Assembly (NCBI RefSeq): GCF_000283155.1
Contig: NW_004454239.1
Location: 8,329,983-8,393,982 of the forward strand
Length of the DNA stretch: 64,000 nt
Origin: Ceratotherium simum simum
Taxonomy: Eukaryota; Chordata; Mammalia; Perissodactyla; Rhinocerotidae
Direction of reading: 5' to 3'
Part shown: in pieces, positions 45,411 to 57,168 of the stretch
How the letters are laid out: each line of letters begins with the position of its first letter
Position numbering within the stretch: the stretch's first letter is position 1
Made by a program: the position numbers and the translations under genes
Notes under the pieces: model-generated
What the model was told of the DNA's origin: nothing
What the model saw: the letters and a program-made list of their open reading frames with translations, nothing else
Database searches by the model: none

Positions 45411-46254
45411 GAAAGGATCATCTGGTGGGCTCAACGAGCTCACTGTTTGTCCATATTTTTCTGTCTTAGTAGAACATATCATCCTCTCTCGGCCATGTCC
45501 CCCACACGTATGCACTTTGCACTTTTACCTCTAGGAGGGAGATTTCCACGACATCCTTAAAACAGCTGTTGGCATGGTGGGATCCTGCTCTCCCTGTTGT
45601 CCTGAGTGTTGACTTAACAGATGGCCCTTGGTGAATATGGGATAGAAGTGCTTAGAAATGGAGCGTCTCTGACTCCAGGCCCCCCGTGTGGAAGCGGGGT
45701 CTTTTTGAGGATTCCAGGGTTCACTGAACCCTCAGAATCATCCAGCCAGTCTCACACAGGTTCTGAGAGAGGCTATAAGGCTGAAATGCCACTATCTCCA
45801 GATGTGTAAGTGGAAAAGACAACAAGTTGAGAGGGGCTTTTGCATCTCGGCCTCACCTTTTAGGCCCAGCTTCCCCGTCTCTGCAATGAAGTTACCCCCT
45901 GAGCAAGCTGGGTGGACCGATGGGTTGGTGTGAGTAGGGAATCTGAAAGCAAAAGTCTAGTGAAGTTGGTATGAAGGCAGATTCACCCATTTTTCCTTCT
46001 TAAGCTTTATCTCCTGGTGGGTAAAAATGTAAAGCAAGTTGGCCAATTATAATGATACAGACCTACAGGCAGACAACGGCTTCCAGTGTTAGCAGTCAGT
46101 TCTAGTCTCTTCCAGAGACCCTGGAACGTTTCACAAATTGACATTTCCTGAGCCACCCCAGGTCCCAGCTCGCCTCTGGTGCCGGGGGCTAGAGCCTACC
46201 AGCGTGGGCTGCAGCAGATTGCAACATCACACTTCTCTGACCCCTGCCCTCTTG
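45411..46254. other. No gene seen
   Basis: Unique-looking sequence after the L1, with no recognised element or exon. Confidence 0.35.
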
Positions 46255-46425
46255 GTGGGGTCTGACCAAGCCTTTAGATCAGGGATAATTAGATGGATTT
46301 GTGCTTAACGCATTTTCCAATCAATGCAACAACTTGAGAATTAATTTATGAAAATTGAATATGGTGACAAAATGCTGTGTTAAAATCCTACTTATCTTTA
46401 TGGATTAAAAGTTAGTGTTCGGGAT
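46255..46425. promoter_or_regulatory. Candidate conserved AT-rich element
   Basis: Non-repetitive AT-rich stretch with TAATTA (46286-46291), 'ccaatcaatgcaac', 'gaattaatttatg' and GGATTA (46402-46407), the last a bicoid/OTX-type core. Such dense homeodomain sites are common in developmental enhancers but also appear by chance in AT-rich DNA. Conservation cannot be judged from one sequence. Confidence 0.22.
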
Positions 46426-48940
46426 AGATTTACAGCCTGCTTGGGAAGCCCACTAGACAATAGAGAATTCTCTTCCCTCTTTCCTTATGGACTGATAGTG
46501 TCCATAACGTGGGAGGAGGGCTGGGAAACTGAAGGCTTTTCCTGGGGAGGGGGTATATCTCTTCCTTCCAGTATGTTCCAGTGTGTTGCCTCTTATTTTT
46601 TATTCCAGTGACAGAACATGGACTCTTGGGTCTCCTAAATCCCACTCCCTCCCTGCCCTATAATGAGATTTGAGAATGCGTCTTAATGTCTGAGCTAATT
46701 CCCAGGGAGCCAGCTCTCTAAAGCAAGGCCACTTTCAAGAGAACCTGACCCAAATGGCCAGGGGTCTCCACAGTCCCTCTGTGTTTCCTTCTGGGCAGAA
46801 AGGAATCCTGCATCCTAGAGCCTATCCCTGGACTCTGATGCTGGGATGGTGGGTCCAGTAGACCTGTGTTCCTGCTCTCTAAAAGGCTTTAGAAAACAAG
46901 CTGACAACAACTCCCCCACCCCTTATACTCCCCAAACACGCAGAAGACCTCACAGCCCTTTGGAAAGCTGCCGGAGAAAAGGGGATGAGAGAAATGCTGG
47001 TTTTACTGCACTTTGTTCCTGCAGGGCTGGGGAGAGTGTACAAGAAGAAAGCCCGAGGGTCTTTGTGGTTGACATGAAAGGCAGCATCTGGCAGAGGAAA
47101 CGCTCCGATAGGACATGGGTGCAAATGCTACTTGACAATTCTAACCCAGGAGTGTTCTCGTTAGCATCCGTGATGGCTGGGATGATGAATTAGAGGAATA
47201 ATTTTGGTTCTTTGTCAGGACTTGGATGATATCTTCCTGTGATACATCTGTAGCTGTGCATACTTAATTACTAACTAAAGAACAGACAGGAGGCATGAAG
47301 CGCGGGCACATCCTTATGCTACAGAACCAACACATGTGTTCAACGGGGTGTACAGTAAAGGAAAAAATGGGTTAGCAAGCTCCTCAGCCAGGGCCCTCCT
47401 GGGACCCTCGGATGAGCAGAAGGCCTGCCATTTTAACCTGGAAACAAGGAGGTGGCTTTGATGTGGGCAGGGTTAATTTAGGGGCTGCGGCTGGCTCGCT
47501 GCAGCAGCCACGTCTCTGCCTAGGCTCCCTTCAGACCAACTTTGTGTTCCTGGATTCAGACAAACGCATGAACAGTAGGTCTTGTGGAGTCTTGGGAGAA
47601 AGTTGACCTGCCTTTTCCCACTCACCTGTGTGTCTGTGTTCTGGTTCTGGCTGAGTTATTGGACTCACACATCCTTCACTTCCTGCGACTTCTCTCCTCC
47701 CGACCCCCCACCACCCGAATGGGACTCAGTCGGTTCCCTTGTTCCCCACAGCTGTCAGTGCAAAGCAGAGGCTGGCGTGGCCTTCAGAGGGTGGATGCTG
47801 CCTGCGGTCTTCAGGGGTGGTGAGGACCAGTTCCAGGTGGGGCTGCCTCAGCAGCAAAGACCAGCCTGCGTGAGGAGGGGGCAAGTTACTCAAGGGAGCC
47901 TCTTCCTGGAGAAACCGGCAGGCAAGTGGAGGCTCTACGTGAGCAGGAGCTGGGAGGCGGGGAGTATGGGCAAGGTAAGAAACAGTCCCCACTTTGGAGA
48001 CTGTTTTCTGGGGCCAGTGGGAGATGGGCTGCTAAGGCAGTAGAGCCTAGGTCCTGCCTGGTCCTCAGAGGCCCGGCTGCCGGATTGCTCTCTGTTGGTA
48101 CCACTGAAGAGTCACTGACAGCTCCTGAGCAGACCATCCACTGCTGAGACCAGGCCTTCTGGAAGAGGGTGCAGAAAAGGAAGGCTGGTCAAAAAGCTGT
48201 GTCCATGCCCAGTTGGAGGAAATAGGCCTGGAGCAGACGTGGCCAGAGGTGGGAGTGCAGGCTGGAGAGCTTGTTGCAAGCTCAGGTGAGGGGATCAGGG
48301 CAGAGTAGGGCGCACACCAGGGGGCCCTGGAGCCTCTGGAGCAAGACAACAGTTGGATGGGTGGGAGGAGAGCCAGAGGAGTGTCAAGGCTGGAGGCTGC
48401 CCGGAGAGAGGCCGAGGACAGGCCCCTTGCCGTGCCTTGTTTATGCCGGGTGCAGGCATGAGATCACACAGAAAGAGTTCCAGCCTCTAGAGCAGATAAA
48501 ACCATCAGCAGATGCTGCACAGCCTGTGGTTGTCATGGGCAGGACGCACATCTAAGGAGCAGTGGGAGCCGAGATGGGAGACCCTCTGTCTTTGGAGGAG
48601 GGGATGGTGCACCTGCTAGGAGAGGGGGCTGGAGATGGTCCTTGGAGACTAAGGAGTTTTACAGGCAGAGGGGAGGTGGGGCTGTGGGGAAGGAGGGCAT
48701 TGTGGGCAGAGGGGACCACCGAGGGTGCAATACCGAGGCTGCTCTCGGGGGTCAGAGATCTGGTTTCAAATGCCTAGTCCATTGTGGTTGGTTTTCTCCT
48801 AGAGAGTGAGGGGAACTTATATCAGATCTCTGGTGTCCTGCCCCAGGACCAGGGCTCTCCTCAGACGCATGGGCTCCTGGCTATGAATTTCTCATTTGCA
48901 AAAGTCCAGCAGGGGCAGCTCTGACCTGAGCCTGTGCCGA
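46426..48940. other. No gene seen
   Basis: Mixed unique-looking DNA. Frames such as 46846-47193 and 47582-48043 (plus) are short and without domains. No named repeat. Confidence 0.35.
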
Positions 48941-49020
48941 GGGAGCTGACGCACGAGAAGGACGGAGCACGGTGCTCCGTGCGCGACAGGTGCTCAACAT
49001 TTGTCTCTATCATCGTCGTC
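48941..49020 (+). repeat. MIR/L2-like tail with palindrome
   Basis: 'gcgcgacaggtgctcaacatttgtctctatcatcgtcgtcatta' is an 'acataggtgctcaataaatg...attattgtcatt' terminus. Immediately before it lies a perfect inverted repeat ACGGAGCAC-G-GTGCTCCGT at 48962-48980. Confidence 0.5.
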
Positions 49021-49369
49021 ATTATTTTGTCAACAGATCTCCAAAAGACAGAGAAAAAGCGTTCTGTGCACATCAGTCCTTAAGTGTCCAGGGAGTTCAT
49101 GGAAACCATGACACATGCGCCCCGAAGGGATGTGGTGGAGGGATCGCAGTGTTTGGAACACGCAGTTTCTTTGCTTCCCTCTAATCGTTTCTGACTCGTA
49201 TCAAGGACACGGACGAGAATGAATGCCTCGAGTCGAATAGGGGAGCGTGTGAATGCTGCCGTCCTCCGCGTGTGGACAGCAAGGTTATCTGCTGATTTAG
49301 TAAAGTTCAAGGAACTCGCATAACTCTCGTACCACGTGAGAGGAAGGAGGATGTAGCATCACCAAGCAC
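49021..49369. other. No gene seen
   Basis: Unique-looking, mildly CpG-containing sequence. Nothing recognised. Confidence 0.35.
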
Positions 49370-49575
49370 CATGAAACATAGACTTTGGAGCTGGGCTGTC
49401 TGAGTTAAAGAGCCAGTGCCACTAGGAGCTTACCCCCGCTCATTGTGTGATCTTGGACAGGTTGTCTCACTCTCTGAGCCTCAGTTTCCTCATGTGTACA
49501 GTGGCACCTTATATGGACTAAAGAAGATAGTGTGCACTTGTAAAGTGGTTAGCACACTATCTGGCAATTAGTTGT
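49370..49575 (+). repeat. MIR SINE, near full length
   Basis: 'tagactttggagctgggctgtctgagttaaagagcc', then 'gtgtgatcttggacaggttgtctcactctctgagcctcagtttcctcatgtgtacagtggcacc' and 'gcacttgtaaagtggttagcacactatctggcaa' run through the whole MIR consensus. It is the clearest MIR in the window. Confidence 0.9.
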
Positions 49576-49935
49576 ATGTTTGTTACCTGTGTGAGTAGAT
49601 ACTTTGCTTGTATAAGGTCAAATATTTAAAACCACATATTTGATCTTATATTGATATAAACTGAGATTTAGCAGCAAATGGGACCATCTTCAGGTGTGCA
49701 GAGTGGTTGGTGAGGCCCCTCGATGTCACAGTGTTTGAAGGAAGAGTCAGCCATCCGCGGTGGTCTCTGGCTCGTCCACAAACACTCCTCCGACGTGTTT
49801 GTCTAGAGGTTTGGTATGTTTGTCAAACCCTTTCCTCTACTTCACTAGCAACCTGACTGTAAATGAATGAGTTTGGGGAAATTTCACGTTAAGGTTCAAC
49901 AGGGATTTAATGTTTGTCTGCTCTTGACGTGAGGG
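49576..49935. other. No gene seen
   Basis: AT-rich at the start (49610-49680), then mixed. No recognised element. Confidence 0.35.
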
Positions 49936-50045
49936 GTTGCTGCTGCCGCCCTGGTGGGGCCCGGCAGGCTGAGGTGCGCCGGGAGGAGGGCTCCTCCCTT
50001 CACTCTTGTTCTGAGCGGTGTTGGGGGCTCAATATTCTTAAGTGC
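49936..50045 (+). repeat. Diverged local duplicate, copy A
   Basis: It shares 'ggcaggctgaggtgc', '(g)gtgttggg(g/a)gctca(a/g)tattctt' and intervening text with 51131-51265, about 1.2 kb downstream in the same orientation. The two could be an old tandem duplication or two copies of an unnamed repeat. Confidence 0.55.
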
Positions 50046-51130
50046 TGGCTGCTCTGAGTGATCATTTATGTGCCAGCTTGGCCAGGGAGGAAGATTTGAC
50101 GAACACATGCTTTTCTGAATGAACTGGATGAAAGGCAGGTCAGGCCATGTTCAGCAGCCTCCCCGCTGCCGGGGGGCCGCGTCCGCGAAGGCGGTTAGGG
50201 GTAGATGTGTTATCCTGGAGCAACCAGCCGATGGAGACGGGGAGCCCGTTTCCTTATCTTACAGGTCAGACAAGGAGACCTGGGGAGGGGCAAGGGGTTT
50301 CTCGAGGTCACAGCCATGCACCCAGAAACATTGTGTGAGCAGCTCAGGCAGTAATTGGCTCTGTGGTTTAATTTTTGCAGTTTTATGTGAAAAGTTGCTT
50401 TATTGCCAATGGGAAATTGTCTTCTGGGCTCTTGCAAGTGAAGAAGGTCAAATGGCTACAATTAAAGAAAACCTTAAACTAGGAGTTCAACAACTCACAA
50501 AGGGAAAAGTGGGCCCAGGGGGAGCCACGGGCAAGTGGAGGAGGCAGAGCCCCATCCAAGAGACTGGCCCCCACTCAGTGCCAGAGGGTCTGGCCTCAAG
50601 GGATTTCAGGCAGAGTTATCCATATCTATAGTACTTCCAGTTTTCACTGTTGCTCTGATTTTTCTACAGAAGCTGGGAATCCAGAATTTTATGTGAAGCC
50701 CTCAGTTGTTCAGTGTTGGCAACTCAGTGGGCCAAACAATTCACTTCAGCAGAAGCCCGCCAGTCTGCCACGTCTGGCTGGAACCCGCAGCAGGCTGGCC
50801 CGAAGTGTGTGGTGTGGGCGGGTGTCAGGAGGTGAGTAGCTATCACGGAGAGCTCATGCCGTCTCGGTGGTGTGTACAGCTTCCCCCAGCAAAGAGAAGA
50901 TGGATGATCCCGCATCCCCTCTACATCCTTGTCTTATGTCATCAAAGATGACACTCTTGCCATTGATTCTGAAAGCAGGACTTTCAATCATTCTGAAGAA
51001 CTCGGAGTCTAGAGTGAGACGGAGGAGCGTGTTTCAGTGTCTGCAATGGCAAAATCTTGTGGAGAAACTTTGTCTTGAGTGCTCCTGTATGCAGCTGGCT
51101 TCCTGTGACACCCTGGCTTTGCTCTCCGGC
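50046..51130. other. No gene seen
   Basis: Unique-looking. The 170-codon plus frame at 50119-50631 and the overlapping antisense frame have no domain. Nothing called. Confidence 0.35.
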
Positions 51131-51265
51131 CTTTGCTGCCCCCTTGGTGGGCCTGGGCAGGCTGAGGTGCATCAGGAGGAGAGGTGGACGCTTAGGCAGA
51201 GCACGGCCCCTCCCTCTGCTCCTGGTTTTGAGCTGTGTTGGGAGCTCAGTATTCTTGAAATAGTG
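51131..51265 (+). repeat. Diverged local duplicate, copy B
   Basis: Partner of 49936-50045. It carries about 18 extra bases in the middle ('gacgcttaggcagagcac'). Alignment by eye is good at both ends and poor in the centre. Confidence 0.55.
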
Positions 51266-51384
51266 CCCCAGAGCCCATCTCTGTCCAGAATCCAAACACT
51301 GGGCTTCTCTTTCTTATTCCTTATGCCCGAAGGGAGAAGCTGACTGGTCTCAGAAGCCGGTGTGTGCTAGTGGGAAAGGGTAAT

Positions 51385-52029
51385 CACCAGAGAACGTTAA
51401 ATTGAGGTGTAATTCACATTGCAGGTCAAGTGTGCCCTTCAATCAGTTTTGACACGTGCACATCAAAACGGAATGTGTACCTCATCCCAGAACGGGTCCT
51501 TGTGCACCTTCCCACCATTCCCCCCACCATTGTGCATGTACTATAACTTCCTATAAATGGAATCATATAGCGTATACTTTTTTGTGTCTGGCTTCTTTCA
51601 CTCAGCCTATTTTTGAGATTCAGGTTGTGTGGCTAAGTAGTTTATTCCTTGTAAGTACTGAGGTGAATTCCCCTGTATGAGTACATCACAGTTTATTTAT
51701 CTGTTGATGGACATCAAGGTTTTCTTAAGTTTGGTGTTATTGTGAGTAAAGCTGCTATGAACACTCTTGTGAAAGGCTTTTTGTGAATACACGTTTTCAC
51801 TTATTTTGGATAAATACATGGGAGCAGATTTGCTGGGTCATGGGGTAGATGTATGTGTAACATTTTAAGAAACTGCTGAACAGTTTTCTAAGTGGTTCTA
51901 CTCTTTTATACACTCGCCAGCTATATATGAGGGTCTGATTGCTCCACATACTCTCTAGCAACTGTTTCATTTTGGTCATTCTCATCAACTTATAGTGGTG
52001 TTTTGTTGTGGTTTTTAGAACATGCATTT
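51385..52029 (-). repeat. Older L1M, antisense, left part of the nest
   Basis: 'aattgaggtgtaattcacattgcagg', 'ataacttcctataaatggaatcatatagcgtatac', 'tttcactcagcctatttttgagattcagg' and 'ctgctatgaacactcttgtg' are the reversed 3' region of an old L1. It stops abruptly at about 52029, where a different L1 subfamily begins with its own 3' end. The continuation is probably the fragment at 59525-60345. Confidence 0.8.
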
Positions 52030-52719
52030 TTAAAAATAGATTTTAATTTTTACAGAAGTTTTGAGTTCACAGCAAAATAGAGCAGAAGGTACAGAGGTTT
52101 CCCATATACCCTCTGCCTCCACATATACATAGCCTCCTCCACTATCAACATCCTGCACCAGAGTGGTACCTTTGTTGCAATCAATGAACCTACATTGACA
52201 CTTCATTATCACCCAAAGTTCATAGTTTACATTAGGTTTCACTCTTGGTGAACCTCATTCTACGGATATAGACAAACGTATAATGACAAGTATCCACCAT
52301 TATAACATCATATGGAGTAGATGCACTGCCTTAAAAGTCCTCTGTGCTCCATCTATTCACCCCTTCTTCCCCCAAACCCCTGGCAGCCACTGATCCTTTT
52401 AGTCTCCATAGTTTTGCTTTTTCAGATGTCATATAGTTGGAATCATACAGTACATAGCCTTTTAGATTGGCTTCTTTCATTTAGTAATACACATTTAAGT
52501 TTCCTCCATGTCTTTTCATAGCTTGATAGCTCTTGTTTTTCTTTAGTGCTCAATGATAATCCATCATTTGAATGTAACACAGTTTCTTTATCCGTTCACT
52601 CACTGAAGGACATCTTGGTTGCTTCCAAGTTTTGGCAATCATGCATGAAGCTGTTATAAATATAAATATAATATATTAAATATAAAAATACATGCATATT
52701 TTTGTGTGGACATAAGTGT

Positions 52720-52971
52720 TCAACTCTTTGGGTAAATACCAAGGAGTGTGATTGCTGGATCATATGGTAAGAGTATGTTTAGTTTTGTCAGAAACCACCG
52801 AACTGTCATCAAAAGTGGCTGCACCGTTGCATCCCCATCAGCAACGAATGAGAGCTCCTGTCGCTTCACATCCTCACCAGCATTTGGTGTTAGTGTTCTG
52901 GATTTCAGCCATTCTAATAGGTGTGTAGTGGTATCTGATTGTTGTTTTAGTTTGTAATTCCCCAGTGGCAT
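52720..52971 (-). pseudogene. L1 ORF2 C-terminal fragment
   Basis: An open stretch of 83 codons includes LTPNAGEDVKRQELSFVADG and LPYDPAITLLGIYP, both hallmarks of the ORF2 C-terminal region in placental L1s. It is a leftover window in a decayed ORF, not an independent gene. Confidence 0.85.
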
Positions 52972-53101
52972 CTTTTTATATGTTTGTTTGCTATCTGTAT
53001 ATCTTCTTTGACGAGGTGTCCGGGTCTTTTGCCCATTTAGTAATTGGGTTGTTTGTTTTCCTATTGCTAAATTTTCAGTACTTTGTATGTTTTAGATAAG
53101 T

Positions 53102-53405
53102 CTTTTTTTTTTTTTTTTTGGTGAGGAAGATCAGCCCTGAGCTAACATCCACACTAATCCTCCTCTTTTTGCTAAGGAAGACTGGCTCTGAGCTAACATC
53201 TATTGCCAATCCTTCTCCTTTTTAATTTTTCCCCAAAGCCCCAGTAGATAGTTGTATGTCAGTTGCACATCCTTCTAGTTGCTGTATGTGGGATGTAGCC
53301 TCAGCATGGCCGGAGAAGAGGTGCATCAGTGCGCACCCGGGATCCAAACCCGGGCCGCCAGTAGCGGAGTGCGTGCACTTAACCACCAAGCCACGGGGCC
53401 GGCAC
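53102..53405 (-). mobile_element. ERE SINE in L1, antisense
   Basis: A T-rich start (reverse A tail) is followed by 'gaggaagatcagccctgagctaacatcc', 'ctggctctgagctaacatctattgcc' and 'cccagtagatagttgtatg', and ends 'cttaaccaccaagccacggggccggc', the reversed head. The reversed B box is in 'gggatccaaacccg'. A 9-bp duplication TAGATAAGT flanks it (53093-53101 and 53406-53414). The surrounding L1 reads through when the SINE is removed. Confidence 0.96.
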
Positions 53406-55204
53406 TAGATAAGTTTTTTATCAGATATTTCTTTTGCAAATATCGTCTCCTAGTCTGCAGTTTGTCTTCTCATTCACTTGACAATGTCTTTTGCGGAGCA
53501 AAAGTTTTTAATTTTAATGAAGTCCAGCTTATCAATTAGTTTCTTCATGGATTGTGCCTTTGGTGCTGTATCTAAAAAGTCATCACCTTACCTAAGATCA
53601 TCCAGGTTTTCTCCTTTGTTATCATCTAGTAGCTTTAAAGTTTTGTATTTTACATTTGATCTATAATCCAGTTTTTTTGAAGGATATAATTCTATTCTAG
53701 ATTCATTTTTTACATTTAGATGTCCAGGTATTCCAGCACCATTTGTTGAGAAGACTACGTTTGTGTTATTTTATTGTCTTTACTCCTGTGTCAAAGATCG
53801 ATTGACTATATTTAGTAGGTCTATTTCTGGGCTCTTTATTCTGTTCCATTGATATATTGGTCTATACTTTTGCCAATATCACACTGTTTTGGTTTCTGTA
53901 GCTTGTAAGTAAGTCTTAAGTCGGGTAATGTCCCTCCTTCAACTTTGTTCTTGTCTTGCAATATTACATTGGCTTTTTTGGGTCTTTGCCTTTGCATGTA
54001 AACTTTAGAATCAGTTTGTTGATATTTAAAAAATAACTTGCTGGAATTTCAATTGTAATTGCCTTGAATCCATAGGTTAAGGTGGGAAGAAACTATATTT
54101 TGACAAAATTAAGTCTTCCTATCCATGAACATGGAATATCTCTCCAGTTACTTAATTCTTCTTTGATTTTTTTTATCAGGGTTTTTTAGTTTTCCTCATA
54201 TAGATCTTGTACATATTTTGTTAGATTTATATGTATTTTTTTTGAAGGATGCTAATAACTGTTATTGTGTTTTTAGCTTCAAATTCCACTTGTTGATTAG
54301 TAGTATATAGGAAAGCAAATGACTCTTATATATATTGACTTATATCCTGCAAACTTGCTATAATTGCTTATTAGTTCTAGAAGATTTTTTTTTTGTTGAT
54401 TCTTTCAGATTCTCTACAGAGACAATCATGGCATCTGCAAACAAAGACAGCTTTATTTGTTCCTTATCAATCTATATACCTTTTTTTTCCTTTTCTCGTC
54501 TTATTGCATTAGCAAGGACTTCGAGAACGATGTTGAAAAGGAGTAGTGAGAGGGGACGTTCTTGCCTTGTTCCTGATCTTAGTAAGAAAGCTTCTAGTTT
54601 CTCAAAATTAAGTATAATAGCTGTAAGGTTTTTGTAGATGTTCTTCATAATGTTGAGAAAGTTCCTCTCTATCTCTAGTTTGCTGAGAGTTTTTTTTTTT
54701 TTCCATCATGAATGGGTGTTGGATTTTTGTCAAATGATTTTCATGCATCTATTGATTATGATCATGTGATTCTTCTCCTTTTAACCTGGTGATGTGATGG
54801 ATTATATTAATTGATTTTCAAATATTGAAACTCCTTGCATACCTGGCATAAATCCCACTTGGTTGGTGAATATAATTCTTTTCATATTTCTTCGTTGGAG
54901 TTGATTTGCTAATATTTTGCTGAGGATTTTTGCATCTAGGTTCCTTGGAGAGATTGGCCTGTAGTTTTCTTGTCTTGTGATGTCTCTGTCTCATTTTGGT
55001 ATCAGGGTAATGCTGACTTCATAGAATGAATTAGGAAATATTCCCTCTGCTTCTATCTTCTAGAAGAGATTGTAGAAAATTGATATATTTCTTCCTTAAA
55101 TGTCTGGTAGAATTCACCAGTGAACCCATCAGGGCCTGGTGCTTTCTCTTTTGGAAAGTTGTTATTTATGGATTTGATTTCTTTAATAGATATTGGTCTA
55201 TTTA

Positions 55205-55423
55205 TTTATTTATTTATTTTTAAAGATTTTATTTATTCATTTTTCCCCCCAAAGCCCCAGTAGATAGTTGTATGTCGTAGGTTCACATCCTTCTAGTTGC
55301 TGTACGTGGGACTCGGCCTCGGGTTGGACGGAGAAGTGGTGCCTTGGGGCGTGCCCGGGATCCGAACCCGGGCCGCCAGCATCAGAGCGCGCGCACCTAA
55401 CCGCTAAGCCACGGAGCCGGCCC
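55205..55423 (-). mobile_element. ERE SINE in L1, antisense, short form
   Basis: The reversed element runs from an (ATTT)n tail through 'ccccaaagccccagtagatagttgtatg' and the B box region 'gggatccgaacccgggcc' to 'ctaaccgctaagccacggagccggcc'. A 16-bp duplication GATATTGGTCTATTTA lies at 55189-55204 and 55424-55439, perfect in all 16 bases. It lacks the 'gttagctcag' tail of the 53,102 copy. High CpG retention suggests it is young. Confidence 0.96.
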
Positions 55424-56118
55424 GATATTGGTCTATTTAAATTGTCTATTTCTTCTTATGTGAATTTTGGCAGATTGTGTCTTTCAAAGAATTGGTTCAT
55501 TTCATCTAGGTTCCAAATTTGTGGGCATAAGTGGTTCATAATATTCCTTATTATACATTTAATGCTCATTGGACCTATAGTGATATCCCTTCTTTCATTT
55601 CTGATATTAGTAATTTGGGTGTTCTATTTTTTTCTTAGTTAGCCTGGCTAGAAGCTTACTGATTTTAGTGATCTTTTCAAAGAACTAGCTTCAGGTTTTT
55701 TGATTTTTCTCTGTTGATATCTTGTTTTAAATTTCATTGCTTTCTGCTCTAATTTTTAATATTTATTTTTTTCTGCTTACTTTTGATTTAATTTGCTCTT
55801 CTTTTTTCTAGTTTCCTAAGATGGAAGCTTAGATGATTGATCTTAAATCATTCTTCTTTTCTAATATGTGTATTCAATGCTATAAATTTTGCTCTAGCAC
55901 TGATATTGTTGCATCCTACAAATTTTTATAAGGTATGTTTTCGTTTTCATTTAGTTCAAATATTTTAAAATTTTATCTTGAGATTCCTTCTTTGACCCAT
56001 GTGTTATTTAGAAGTGTGTTGTTTAATTTTCAAATATTTTGTGATTTTCCAGCTATATTTCTGTTATTGATTTCTAGTTTAATTCCATTGTGGTCTGAGA
56101 GCAGACATGGTATGATTT

Positions 56119-56436
56119 CTATTCTTTTAACTGTGTTGAAGTGTGTTTTATGCCCATAGTATGGTCTGTCTTGGTGAATGTTCCATGTGAACATGAGAAT
56201 AACGTGTATTCTGTAGTTGGATGAAGTAGTGTATAGATGTCAATTGTATTCAATTGATTGGTCATGCCATTGAATTCACCTGTGTGCTTGCTGATTTTCT
56301 GCCTGTGGGATGTGTCCATTTCTGATAGAGGGGCACTGAACTCTCCAAGTATGACAGTGGATTCATCCCTTTCTCCTTGGAGTTCTATCAGTTTATGCCT
56401 CACATATTTTGACACTATTGTTAGGCATACACACAT
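56119..56436 (-). pseudogene. L1 ORF2 endonuclease fragment
   Basis: A 105-codon open stretch includes VILGEFSAPLSEMDTSHRQK and DIYTLLHPTTEYTLFS followed by HGTFTKTDH. This is the C-terminal half of the ORF2 apurinic-type endonuclease. The surrounding ORF has stops, so it is a relic. Confidence 0.85.
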
Positions 56437-56604
56437 TAAGGATTATTAAGTATTCTTGGAAACTTGACTCCTTTATCATTATGTAATGCCCCTTTTTATC
56501 TCTGATAACTTTCCTTGGCCTGAAGCATGCTGTGTCTGAAATTAATATAGCTATTCCACTTTCTTTTGATTAGCGTTAGCATGGTATATCTTTATCCATT
56601 CATT

Positions 56605-56904
56605 TATTTTTGTTTGTTTGTTTGTTTTAATCAATTTTATTTTATTAGTCAACACTTTATATATTTTGACATAGTTTATCAAAAGAGGGTTACATCCTCG
56701 TAGCAAAGAAGCTTCTTAATAAATTTTAATGCATCAATTGATAAAAAAAGTTTTATTTTAAAATAAAAATTTAAAAATAAAAATGCATAATTTTGTTTTA
56801 AGCAATCACTAGATAATACAGTGTATCTATAAATTAATGATTATATTCTTTTTTTTGGTAGCCATCCTAGCAAATTTTCCAGAGGAATCATTGAAAAAAG
56901 GTAT
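56605..56904 (-). repeat. Retrocopied flank or mRNA 3'-end-like insert
   Basis: On the minus strand AT-rich text runs to AATAAAATAAAATTGATTAA and then an (AAAC)n tail (56610-56630), so it looks like the poly(A)-signal end of a transcript. It directly follows, in the transcript sense, the L1 3' end at 56905-57168. A short open tail before it (reading NDSSGKFARMAT, then a stop) matches no protein I know. It may be a 3' transduction carried by that L1 or a processed 3' UTR. Confidence 0.4.
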
Positions 56905-57168
56905 TAAAAAAACCCTTTATTGAGGTATAATTGACATACAAAAAGCTGTACATGTTTACTGAATACAACTTAATGAGTTTGGAGATAAGTGTACACCTTT
57001 GAAATCATCACCATAATCTATGCCATAAACACATCCATCCCCTCTAAAAGTTTCTTCTTACCCCTTTATTTATTATTTTTTGTGTGTGATAAGAACACAG
57101 CATAAGATCTACCCTCAGCAAAATTTTAAGTATGTGATACAGTATTGTTAACTATAGGCACTATGTCT
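56905..57168 (-). repeat. L1 3'-end fragment inserted in the L1
   Basis: 'ctttattgaggtataattgacatacaaaaagctgtacatg', 'gagataagtgtacacctttgaaatcatcacc' and 'gataagaacacagcataagatctaccctcagc' are a reversed L1 3' UTR. It lies within ORF2 endonuclease sequence of the host L1, which resumes at 57169 with 'tatgagtctttatatttaaagtggg'. So this is a separate, 5'-truncated insertion. Confidence 0.75.
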
